A stretch of 64,000 nucleotides of DNA. Source: Eupeodes corollae. Taxonomy: Eukaryota > Arthropoda > Insecta > Diptera > Syrphidae. The notes below the pieces were generated by a model. That model ran no database searches and was not told the origin of the DNA. It saw only the letters and a program-made list of their open reading frames with translations. The stretch lies in contig NC_079149.1 of NCBI RefSeq assembly GCF_945859685.1, positions 116,843,575 to 116,907,574 on the forward strand, given 5' to 3'. Position 1 is the first letter of the stretch, and each line of letters starts with the position of its first letter. Made by a program: the position numbers and the translations under genes. Below, in pieces: positions 49,401 to 60,599 of the stretch.

Positions 49401-50030
49401 GGAGTTGCTTCGGTTCTTGGTATACCCAGTCTTTTTCTGCTCCCATAATATTTTGAAATTTGTCATCTCTTCATACATATTCCAAATTTGCCAATCGTTA
49501 AAAAAATTGACAATAGAAAGTTTTTATTCCAGTTCTCAGAGAAAATGTATCTTTTTTAGAGATACACTGCACTTGCGCAAAGTTGTCTAAAAAATGTTAT
49601 ATTCTAATGTTTAAATAGTGACGTAAGACCCTTAAAACAATAGAAAGATCTTAAAGCATTTATACACATTGCTACATGTCGTATGAAGTACAAAAACCTA
49701 GTGCAAGTCTAAACAAAATAGATTGTGTTGGAACGTTTCTTTTACTAAAGTAGAAGACAATACATTTTTATTTATAAAGGTCTTAATATAATAAATGTGA
49801 CATAAGTTCTCGTCAATACGAAAAAACTTACCACATTTGATCTCTTTGTACAATTTTACAAAACATCTCCCTCAAAGAGAACTTGTTCTCTTTTGTACGA
49901 AAAATATTTTTTTTGTCCTCGTATTTCAGTCACTTTTTCTAAATTATGTACAAATGTATTTCAAATAAGACTATAAAAAATCGACTGTACATATGGCTTC
50001 TAGTTTAAATTAAATATTTAATTTTAAATA
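46476..50030. other. Noncoding stretch, nothing recognised
   Basis: AT-rich DNA with scattered small frames (46774-47083, 47573-47758, 48453-48656 and 49405-49590), none recognisable. Confidence 0.5.
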
Positions 50031-50067
50031 TAGTACAAGTGGCATGATGGTTAATGCGTTGGACTAT
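50031..50067 (+). repeat. tRNA-derived SINE, left part (split by the Jockey insertion)
   Basis: Contains a good pol III A box, TGGCATGATGG (50040-50050), and ATGCGTTGGACTAT (50054-50067), which is the left TSD of the LINE. The rest of the SINE resumes at 54320. Confidence 0.85.
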
Positions 50068-50444
50068 GTGTCCTTTGTGGAAACCAAGGGCACCCCGCTA
50101 ACTATAGGGGTTGCCCTAAGGTCCAACAAATGAAACAGAAACAGGCCAGCCAAAATGCCGAAAAAAGTCGAACAGTTCGACAGGCTCCAACACAAAAATT
50201 CGTGGATCCCAAATTTTCCTACGCCCAAATGGTGTCAGGGAAGGAGAACACGAGACAGGCTCCACCAACGGTTGCCCTAAAGGCCCCTGTGCCTAAGGCA
50301 ACAGAGGTGCAGCCTGACATTGTAGCCTTGTTGTTGAGCATTCAAGGTCAACTAACAGGACTGCAAAGTCAGATAAAGGAGCAAGGCAAAAGGGTAGATC
50401 ATCTCTACTCTTTGTTGCCTGGCCTGGCGCAATTTAGACCATAA
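50068..50444 (+). pseudogene. Jockey-clade ORF1 C-terminal remnant
   Basis: Begins inside the last zinc knuckle, read CVLCGNQGHPANYRGC (a C-X2-C-X4-H-X6-C spacing; the first base of its first Cys codon lies in the TSD). From the ATG at 50130 the frame gives 104 codons: a Gln/Lys-rich linker, a FSYAQMVSG block typical of Jockey ORF1 tails, and a hydrophobic heptad-like end (IVALLLSIQGQL..DHLYSLLPGL), perhaps a short coiled coil. It stops at TAA 50442-50444. ORF1 proteins of this clade bind element RNA; this remnant lacks the N-terminal parts. Confidence 0.85.
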
Positions 50445-53400
50445 TGGGCGCGCTGCCGGAGACGCGCCTTAAAGTCCTAGCTGTGAATGTAAATTCACTG
50501 ATTAGGATTGAACGAAGAGCCAATATGTTCCAATTGTTGAAAGACTACAGTCCCGATGTGTTTATGGCTAGCGAAACTAAGCTAAACCACAAACACAAAT
50601 TGACTCATAAAAATTACAATATCGTCAGAAGAGACCGGCCCGACTGCACTCAAGGGGGCGGTGTCGCTCTCTTTATACGAAAAGGCATTAATTATAAAGT
50701 CATATACAACAATGAATTGCGAAAGCTCAAGACGCTAGAAGTTTGCGTTGTATGCAACTCTCTCTCTCAAGGGAAGCGGATGTATATGATTGCGGCTTAT
50801 GCGGCTGGAGCTCCGCAGGTCACGTACTTTGCATCAGAACTCGAGATTGTTTTTAAGGAACTTAAACTGAGCTTGGAAGAAAACTATTTCATCTTGGCCG
50901 GTGATTTGAACGCAAAACATGAAGATTGGGGAAATCAACAAAGTAATCCCAGAGGTAATCATCTTTTTAATTTGATGAATCTTTACAGCGTTGAATATGG
51001 CGTCGACCTGCTGGCTACCGAAAGGCCATCGTATCCAAGAAGCGGCTCCTTTCTGGACCTTTTGCTGTACGACACCAGACTGACAGTTACAGACAAAGTG
51101 GGTAATCACCCGCGAAACTGCTTACAGACAGTCGAGTACGACAGTGATCACTGCGGACTGGCTGCTGTAATGCAGATTCCGAACGAACGCGTGGAGTTGG
51201 AGGAATACGTTCCAACGCATTCTTACAATTACAGTAAGATGCGGTGGCCTCGTTTCACCAATGCCCTAGCGAGAGAACTTCGTTCGAGTGACATAGCCCC
51301 ACCAAACAACAGAAACCTGACAAATACAGAAATTGACCAACATTTACAACAGATGGACGAAACAATAAAACGAACGATGGAACGGACAATCCCAAAGTAC
51401 AGAGAACGGGACCAAATGGACGCTTACAGAAACGCGACAATTGACGCACTGCGAAAGCACAAGAGTGGCTTACTGACAAGACTCAAAAATTTGTACAGAC
51501 GACTTACAGACCCACACGACTTAACGACTTGGAGGTTAGGACACTGAAGTCGTCAATAAAAAATGTCAATCTGTTGATTAAGGAGAACTACAGGCTATCA
51601 ATTAACAAGTACTGGGACCGCAAGATCCGGTCAGTTAATTCGAGCGACCCTAGTATGTTCCCTAAAATCAACAAGATATTCAGAAAAAAGAACGACAATG
51701 ACCTTCCGAGTCTGAAACTCCAAAGAACCGAAGAAAACAGAGACGTACTCATGACAGCGCAAATAGATCCAGAAGTAGCCATCTTTGACGATGACTTTTA
51801 TATAATTGAAGATCCGAAGGAAAAAGTCGAGGCGGTGGGAGCTGCTTTCCAGCAAGTGTACAAGGTGAATGTTAGCATTCGCCCCAACCACGACCTGGAA
51901 AACAGAGCCCTACATAATCACTTTTACCTTCGAAATGATATGACACAATGGCGATCTGAGAACCGCGGTTTCATGCGGTTCAATGACGATTTCTTGGCAA
52001 ATGCCATAATCGCCGAGCAAACGGGACCAAGTCCTTTGTTAGTGACGAAGGTTGAGCTTCAGCTCATCTTTAATTCAATAAAAAACAAAAAGTCAGCAGG
52101 TGTCGATGGTATATCCAACGTTGTACTAAGACATTTACCGATGGAAGCAATTGACATTCACACCACACTCTTCAACAATGCACTTTATAATGCATATTAT
52201 CCAGTGCATTGGAAGACTGCTGTGGTTCATCCTCTCCCGAAAAAGGGAAAGGACAACTCCAACCCGTCAAATCTTCGGTCGATAAGTCTTCTTCCGAGCA
52301 TCAGCAAAGTTTTCGAAAAAATCATTAATAGGGCTCTGACTAAGTGGGCTGCGGACAACAAAATAACTCCGGATAAACAGTTCGGGTACAAGGCGGGTCA
52401 TGACACAATTCATGCTGCCTCTAAACTAGTTTCTGATATCCAATGGAATAAATCAAAACAACAATACACAGGTGATGTTCTGGTTGATTTGGAAAAGGCC
52501 TTTGACACCGTATGGTTAGAGGGTCTTTACCTAAAACTGAGCAGGCTTGGCATAAGTAAGCCATTGTTGTATATACTTTATGATATGCTTAACGGTAGAA
52601 AGTTTGTTGTCAAAAGTGGCAATGTAACTTCTACCACAACATTCTCAATTAAAAATGGTCTTCAACAGGGAGCTGTGAATTCGCCGATTCTCTTCAGCAT
52701 TTACACCAGCGATCTGATAGGTAGTCTTACAAAGGCAATTGCGTACGCCTACGATCTAATTGCGTACAGAACGGCCCGAAAGGTTGAGGTTATTAGAATT
52801 CTCCTGCAGCGTGATTTCGACAAGATTCAGCGATATTGCGACGACTGGAAACTGAAAATAAATGTCCAGAAGTCGGAGACAATTCTGTTCCGGACTCCGT
52901 TGGCTAGGGCCACGAGGGATACGTGCAAGAATTGGCGCAAGATGGTCATCGTTGATCTCAATGGGCAGCCATTAGCGAGCAAAAGTGTAGTGAAGTACCT
53001 CGGTATCTGGTTAGATCAGTATTTATATTTCGACAGACATATAAATGCTGCTCTGACCAGGGCCAGAGGAGCCTTTGCTCTGACGAAACGGCTGTTTTTT
53101 AGCAGTCGGCTTGACCCCAGAGTGAAGGTAATTTGCTACATGGCCCTCATACGGCCAACGATCGTTTATGGTTGTCCTGTGTGGTTCAACGTTGCCCCTT
53201 CCCAGATGGAGAAGTTTCGGGTGTTCGAGCGGCAGTGTTTACGACGCTGTACCGGCTTATATCGAACAGCCGAATCTTCTTACGTGCCTTACTATTCCAA
53301 CGAGGTCGTATACAACGGGGATCGAATCAACAGAATCGTCAATTTCGTGATAAAACTCGTTCGAGGTCACATTGCAGGAGCAATGTCTTCGACCAACAAT

Positions 53401-53712
53401 TTAATTTCCGGGGCGTTCTATCCGAACGACGAGTATTTTGAGAGTGAACGCTGGAGTTGCTTCATTCCACCAGAGGCATTCCTCTTTTTAGACAAATGCG
53501 GTCTGATACAGGATAGATTGGCAGTTCCGTTAATCTACCACGTCAGACGAAGAACCGTGGATAGGCGACTCCTGTACAATCGGGACGTCATGGCACAAGG
53601 TGGAGCAGAGCTCCTTCGGTTCAGTAGGGCTGTGTCCGAACGGGACCGAACTGATAGGGTGAAGCAGGAGAACCAGTTTTGGTGGCTTCAATCGGCACTG
53701 GATAGTGGGTAG
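50444..53712 (+). pseudogene. Jockey-clade ORF2: endonuclease and reverse transcriptase, near-intact
   Basis: The ATG at 50444 shares its A with the ORF1 stop (TAATG). The endonuclease (50444 to about 51200) shows NVNSL, SETKL, GDLNAKH (50900-50920) and SDH (51143-51151). One T is missing near 51529, shifting the frame so that the first part stops at 51547. The rest (to 53712) reads open for about 727 codons: LPKKGK, NLRSISLLPSISKVFEKI, GYKAGHDTIHA, DVLVDLEKAFDTVW, GLQQGAVNSP, then YAYD at 52744-52755 in place of YADD. The thumb and C-terminal region is complete, ending QFWWLQSALDSG. Only these two lesions separate ORF2 from an intact protein. Frame length and domain order fit Jockey-clade ORF2 (about 900-1,090 residues). 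Confidence 0.9.
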
Positions 53713-54319
53713 TCGGGATGGGGTTTTAAGCCTTGGCCGGCTTACATACTTGTTTAATAGTATTAGGGTTTAGATTTAAGTAGAATAGGCATGGTGGCCC
53801 GAAAAGAAATAGAAAAAAAAAATACAAAAAATACAAAAAAAAAAATACAAAAAAAGAACATTAAAAAAAAAAACATGGATTAAAAAAAAAATAATAAAAA
53901 AAATAGACAACAAAATATGAAAAACAAAAATGTTAGATAGTTAGATTTGCTGCTGTGGTTGTTCTAGTTTTAAGTAGTTTATAGGTAGAATGGGTAGTTT
54001 AAGTTAGTTTTAAGTTTTATTTAAGGACCTTATTTTAAGTAGTTTGTAAGTAAAAATAAATAAAAAAGGTTATTGATATTAGTTTTTTTTTTTCAAAATT
54101 TTCTAATAAAAACAAAACAAATAAAATTTAAATTGAAGTAAAATAGATCTTAAGGCCAAAAGGCATTAGTAATTAGTGTTATAGTTTAGCTTAGAGTGTC
54201 CGTATGGGACCATTAAGTTAGTTGTAAGTTATGGATAATTAGGCTAGTTTTATGAATTTTTGTCTAGCTTTAAGATAGGTTTAAGATTGAACTAATAAAA
54301 ATGAATTAAAAAAAAAAAA
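53713..54319 (+). other. 3' UTR and poly(A) tail of the Jockey-clade LINE
   Basis: About 600 bases with A-rich runs (53810-53930) and several TTTTAAGTAG/TAGTTT variants near 54000, ending in a poly(A) run at 54307-54319. Nothing coding. The A-rich internal runs could be expanded simple sequence. Confidence 0.75.
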
Positions 54320-54486
54320 ATGCTTTGGACTATCATGCCAGAGGTCTTGGGTTTGATCCCTGCCTATGCCATCTAAAGTTTTTTCACTTGTACTGCCTCT
54401 TGCGAGGAACTGACAAATTCTCCAAGAGTAGTTCTTGTCATGAAAAGTTCTTTCTCAAATTTGCCGTTCGGATTCAGCTTTAAGTC
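54320..54486 (+). repeat. tRNA-derived SINE, right part
   Basis: Begins with the right TSD copy (ATGCTTTGGACTAT), then the B box GGTTTGATCCC (54350-54360) and the body blocks CTTGCGAGGAACTGACAAATT, CTCCAAGAGTAGTTC and CAAATTTGCCGTTCGGATTC. It stops near the point where other copies continue with TAGGTCCC, so the SINE 3' third is missing. With the LINE removed, the A and B boxes would be about 34 bases apart, as in the 38-kb copy. Confidence 0.85.
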
Positions 54487-57400
54487 ACCCAATTTATTTT
54501 TTAATGTTATTTTAAGTGGACATTTTTTAAAATAAGTCAACATTTTGGAAATGATATCATGATATACGATTGGGTAAATAAATTTTGAGCTAAGAATATA
54601 AAATGAGGAATAAATTTAACTTTGTATCAAAAAATTTTGTAGTTAAAAATAAGCACACACAAATTCAACACTAAAACCATGTGAAACAAAAGGTCTGTGA
54701 CTTATTGGTTTTGTGATCATACGTCATACCATATGCAAGATAATCTAAATTATCTCAATACTTGTGTTATGATAGTAAAAAAAAACTTAAATATGATGTG
54801 ACCAACACAATTTAGGAGAGAGAAGATTAAGTTTAGTTTTTTTTTCGTCTAAATTATGGACTTGAAAACTATGGAATTCTTGAAAATAAATGTTTGTAAA
54901 ACATTGATGTTTATGTCATTCTACACAAAAGTTAAAGTCGAAAGATAATTGAATGTAGTGTTCTCAGTGTTATTTTGTAGACGAGCTTAAGTTTGTTAAA
55001 ACAACGTTTTAGAAATAAACATATTTTTTTAACTAATTAATCATTGAATATTGATTATTAAAAAAAAAACATCTCCATTTCTTCCCTCCCAAAATGTGTA
55101 TGCTTACATTAAATAAAGAGAATTTTCTAGCAAGGCGTCAAAATTTAAAAAAAAAAACGCAGCCGTGGTAGAATTTTGTACTGTAGCACATTTTTATGGA
55201 AATTATTTCTATCGAAAGTATTTGAATATTTCGTGAACTATTTATTTGTTTAATACTGACAGCCATACGAGTATTATTGAACTTATTTAAAATTAGTATC
55301 ATGCTAAAACTAGTTCTTAAAAGATTTTGAGTTTCAATTGTTTATTTAAACATGCTTTGGTTAGTAATCAAAGCCAAATTGAATATCTACAATATTTTTT
55401 TTAAGTCACAAAAAATTTTGCAAAAGACTTAACGAAAACACCTTTGAAACTGTTTTGGCGCAGAAGACATTTTAAGATTTTGGATGTTCCAGTACAGATA
55501 ATTTGGTGAATAGACTTTGATCTTTTTTTCATTCTTTAAAAATTGAATATTTCAAAAAACAGGAATTCTGATTATTTGTAAGCTCCAAATAATTTATCAT
55601 ATTAAAATCAGTTTTGAAAGCCTCTATAAAATTTTTAAAAACGTTTTTAAAAATAAAAAAGGTAATGAATTTGAATGTTTAAAAATGTCCACGTAATGTA
55701 GAAAACCTTGTTTACTTTTTTTTTCTTATCGTGACAGTTTTTTTCAATCTTAACTTATTTCCAAACCAACAATTGTAGATTGCAATTGCGCATTAAAGTT
55801 AAGTGATAAGGTTTATTCGTATATTCAAGTTGCCTTTCATTTGAAACTTTTATAGATCCAACTAAAACAAAAATAATATGACTTTGGATTTTTATTATTA
55901 GACCATATTTTTTTGTTTTGTGTAGGTTGACACAAACCTATAGTTAGTTTCTTGAAACGTTATTGCTAATAAAAACCAACACATTTGATTTAAACCCACA
56001 CTATTTGCCAGTGAACTTTATCTTATAATCAACCACACCATTCGTATATAAATATCTTCGGGTAGCTATCTAAAAAAAAAACATAAGAAAGAAAATAATT
56101 TTCTGCCACTTATAAAAATCTATATGTTAAGGTAGATAGGTAGATATATTTCCAGACAGAAATTTGTAGGTATATTTGGACTTTTCCTTACACTCTTACT
56201 TTATTTTATCTTAATTGAAACCATATATACCCATACTTTTGTATATCAATTTATAAATGGAAAAAGAAAATGCCTCATCCTTCCAAAATGATGCCACACT
56301 AAATAAATACTTATTTCTTCAACACCACCACTCCTATATACTTCCAGCACTACGATGGTCACCACTGTTGTGTCGTATTTACTTCCTTACGAGCTTGAGC
56401 AACCAAACAAGTGTCCCATTCTTTTTTAATTTTTTTTCAGTTGTTTTGGTGTCCTTTCTTTCTTCTTTTATTTCTGCACAAATCCCCAAGACACTATGCC
56501 CTAACAAATGGAATAAAATTCCAACAACATACCAAAGGAGTTGGACAACAGAAAAATAAATATAAGAGGAAAATAAAAAAAATAATAAAAATAGAAAAGA
56601 AAAAAAAGACCTACAACACACAACAACTGTAACCCAAACGTAAGCAACTTACCAAGAACCGACAACAAAATCCCAATAATCGTCCATTTAATCGCGTCCA
56701 TTTCTCAGCCTTCGTCCTTCACGTATCCGCTGTACTCTTATTGTTGTTGTTGTTATTGATGTTGGTCGGTCTTCTTATAGTCGGCGTTTTTTTATTATGA
56801 AAGCTATGTAATGGGTAGTTGGGAGTAAACCAGCGGGGGTGACTCTGACTAAGTCTACGTCTCCGAGGACGACGAACTAATCGTCTTCGTCTTCACCAAA
56901 AGCAAGTCTGGTATCGTCCTTTAATATCACCGGGAGAGCCTTTTCCAACCGCACCGAATACACTACACCATACTCACATGTACAGACATCACTTTCTTAT
57001 AACTACACCCACCTAGCCCCGATTAGAATCATAAGGACGAAACGTATGTCAGCAAACGTCTTGATGGCAATTAATTGAAAAAGCAAGCACGACCGGAAAA
57101 AAAAACTTTTTTACTTACACATACACGCATAAACGACCAGAACGACGACGATAGCGATGACGATGACGATGAAGATGCCTAAAGGGCCAACGGGAAGGAT
57201 CGAGTGGTTAGTTTAGGGCTTGGAACTTGGGACTTGGGTAAATAAGATAAATTTTCCTTCTTTTTTTTCTTCTCCTTCTATATTTCTTTTATGATCAACT
57301 TTTTGGCAGCAGGTGTTCTGCACAGAAACCACCCACTTAAACGCCCACAACCGCACTCTTACATACTCACACTCGAACTCATTGCGACTAACTCATTTAC

Positions 57401-60400
57401 TTAAAGGTATATCACGACAACTAAGGCCCAGCCGAAACAGAGCTCCTTGAATTGATGTGTATCAGCCACAACCTCAGGCAAAAGGCAAGACAAGACGCAC
57501 CACACACACTTTGTCTTCTCTTCCCGATTCCTTGATTACTTTGTTTATCACTCCCTATACTTTACTTTGTTGGTCTGCTTTCGTATATAGTTATGTATGT
57601 ATATGCTACTGCTGCGCGACGAAAAAGCAAATAAAGTAAAATTTATTACAATCGCACTTATGTTGTTTTGTTTGTCTTATGTCTTATGTGTGGCATCAGA
57701 GAAGTGAAGGAAGCAGAGAAGATACACAAAACCATCAAAAAAGGACGAACGAAACCAAAAACATACTTCCTCCCCACAACAAATTAACATTAATTACTTT
57801 TTTTTCTTTATAAATACCAATACAAAAAAATTGGTAGTTAGGTACCGTAAAGAAAAGTGAAGAAATAAGTTTCTTCGGAGAGTGAGGTGATAGGGGGTTA
57901 ATTTAATTTTGATAACACTTTTGAAACACAACCCCTTCCGATACTATATAATTAATAACCAGTGTCCTTAAAATGTTCACGATGACAACGCGATTTATTC
58001 CACTTAAGTAGACATCATAGGGTCAGTGTTCGACTAAGGTTCAGGCTCAGTAGATAACCCACTTTCCTTGCTAGAAAAGTGTACAGGATACAACGATGGT
58101 GGCTACGACGACGTCGTCGTCCGTAACGCTGATGGAATTATTATACAAAAGAAAAGAAAGTTTTTCCTTTTTTCTTCTCACAAGAACTAGAATAGTATAC
58201 AATTTTCTCACTCAATGAAGCAGAAATTTGTTGTAACTGACAAGGATATTGTAATGTTCTTTATTGACTCTCTTTCTCTCTCGCCCCATGCTAGGACTGA
58301 AGCTGATGCCCATGATGATGATGATGGTGTATTAGACTTTGGCATTGCCAAGCCGCACACGGATCCTTGACCTGGTTTAAGTTTTTGTTTCACTTTCTTT
58401 TTTATTTTTTAAATAGCTGGAGACCTTATTTTCTTCTTCTTCAATATAATATCATCACTTAACACACATTGATCGGAAAGGATAAAATATCCTTAATGGA
58501 CATTTTTGATTTTTTTTTGCTTTCTGTAGTATGTGAATATAATTGTGGTGCGAAGAAAAATGTTGCCTAGTGATTATGTGTTACAAGTATACCGTACAGG
58601 ACAAATAACTGTTTTCGACTAAAAGCTCTCCCATATCGTTTATCTGCTTATAGAAACGCGAAGGGCTATGAACGTGGACGTTTAGGTATTGTGTAAGGAC
58701 GAATCGGTTCAGAAAACTTGTACTCTTTTGAGGGAGTATTTCGAAAGAGATTAATTCGAAAATTTGTAGGAGAGATTTCCGAGCTTTTTGAGAGATGAGA
58801 ATTTATTTCAATTGCCTACTTGACTTGAGGAGGCTAAAAGGGGGTGATTTTAAAAGGATCTTACAACTAAATAAAAGAAAGGAAATTTATGTTTATTGCT
58901 GAATTTAGTTTTTATATAGAATTTATTTTTTTGTGCGAGAATCTTTGTATTTATTTTAAGCAAATGAAAGAGAAAGCTGATTGCAGTAAGGATTTCCTTT
59001 TAGAAGTAAGAGAAAACACTGTTTTTCGTTATATCCCTTATTGTTTCGTTAAGTTGAGAGAAACTAAGAACAGTTTTTGAATTGTTCAACAAAAGGTCAG
59101 TCATTAGAATAGTTGTTGTGTTGTCTTGTCAATTTCATTTGTTTGTGTATAAAAATTGTACTTGATTGAAATTTACTTTAAAATGATGAGATATTTTTGA
59201 AAGAGATATTTCATTTTGTTTTGTATTTTTTTTATTAAAAAAGTTTTCTCAAAGGTTTATGTGTCATTGGGTAATTTTTAAAATGATAACTGTTTTTTTC
59301 TTATAGTTGTTTTTACTCAGTGTGTGTGGGTATACAAAAAAAAGTATTGCTTATAGATAACCTTTGGAGAACAATACTTTGTCCTGCAGTGACATAGATC
59401 CTCTTGTTCAGCGAGGAATGCTTAGAAGGCAAAGTTGATTCTCTATGGTTTTCTGTTTACAGGCAAAGGATGTTTTAAGGAGCTGAGTGGGTAAATCGAT
59501 GTAGGTTAGAGTTTCCTTAAAGTCTAATTATTATTTATTCAAGAGAGAATATTTTTAATTATGATTTATGGTACCGTTCAATAAAAATATTCTATATTTA
59601 TCTTTGGTCGATTTTTTTTCTTTTTAATTTTGAATTTCTCCTTAAAGTAGGTTTAGGTAAACAAAGGTTGTGTCTATGGTTTTGTTGTCTATAAAAAAAC
59701 ACCAGTAAGCAGTTTTTGCAAATTATCGTAATGTTCATTAATAACTGGTCTGAAAAATCAACAATTCCTACAAATACATTTATAGCTATAAAAATTAAGC
59801 TTCAAAAGCATCTATCAGAGTTTTGGTATTTAATAGAAATTGAATTACAAAAATTAGTCCTAGTTCACTAACTTTTTCAACAAAACCTTTTTGTTGTTGT
59901 GGTAAAACATTGATTGTAAGTATAAGTCTATCCCTACAATGAGTATTCAATAATGAATTTGAAAAAAAAAAACAGTATAAAGCATTTTTACTAGACGTTT
60001 ATTTATGTGTAGACTTGTCCGTACATAATCCTGTTTTGGGAAAAGGTTAAGGTTAACAAAATCTTCTGATGATTTAGCAGTCTCTTGTTAGTCTTTGAGT
60101 AAAAAAGAAAAAACTTCTTTTGCAAAAAAAAACGGATATACACATACTTAAATATTGGGAAAACAACAATAAAAGGGCTATCACTTTCGTTTAGGTCCTA
60201 TAAACATGAAATGATAGCTTTCTTCATTTATATCTGATTTTGATAAATAGTAAATCAATTAAGAAGTTATTCAAAAAATAGTTAAAATATTGTTAAATGT
60301 GAAATTTTTCTATTCACACCACACACTCAACTTTGAAGTCGTTCAAACTATTTTAAAAAATGTATGAAATTCTAAATTCGTTCAAAATATAAAAGAACAC

Positions 60401-60599
60401 AAAATATTGTTGAAAATTTAATATATTTTTAGCTCTTTTCTTAAATTTGTATAACTATTGGTAATATTTAAAATTGTTCAACATTCCGATTAAAAAAATA
60501 CAAATTTTTTAAAATCTTGCTTTTAATTAACAGAAATATGTATGAAACTGTGTATTTTTGTTTTCAATTTTAACGTTTCTGTGTGTTTTTTATAAAAGC
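54487..60599. other. Noncoding stretch, no recognised gene
   Basis: About 6 kb. Overlapping low-complexity frames at 56257-56701 on both strands and small frames at 57457-57639, 58208-58393 and 58889-59080 have no motif I recognise. A GC-richer patch (56700-57200) holds a TTG run and a GAC tract. A GATGATGATGATG run lies near 58.31 kb. No repeat of the local families is evident. Confidence 0.5.
57141..57177. repeat. GAC/GAT triplet tract
   Basis: AACGACGACGATAGCGATGA then CGATGACGATGAAGATG. Imperfect triplet microsatellite. Confidence 0.75.

Larger units (their letters stand above)
50068..54319 (+). mobile_element. Jockey-clade non-LTR retrotransposon, 5'-truncated
   Basis: A 4.25-kb LINE copy inserted in a SINE. 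The flanks ATGCGTTGGACTAT (50054-50067) and ATGCTTTGGACTAT (54320-54333) form a 14-bp TSD with one mismatch, and a poly(A) of about 13 bases precedes the right copy. It keeps only the end of ORF1 (last zinc knuckle and a coiled-coil tail), all of ORF2 (endonuclease and reverse transcriptase, no RNase H) and a ~600-bp A-rich 3' UTR. The absence of RNase H, the zinc knuckles in ORF1 and the poly(A) tail place it in the Jockey clade. Loss of most of ORF1, a one-base deletion in ORF2 and a YADD mutation make it inactive. Confidence 0.9.

Noticed and set aside
50130..50444. A small independent host gene of 104 codons
   Set aside because: A zinc knuckle lies in frame upstream and the stop overlaps the ORF2 start; it is the end of a truncated LINE ORF1.
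56257..56701. Overlapping ORFs on both strands (Phe-rich and Lys-rich)
   Set aside because: Low-complexity poly-A/poly-T derived composition; no motif, and both strands are open only because of base bias.
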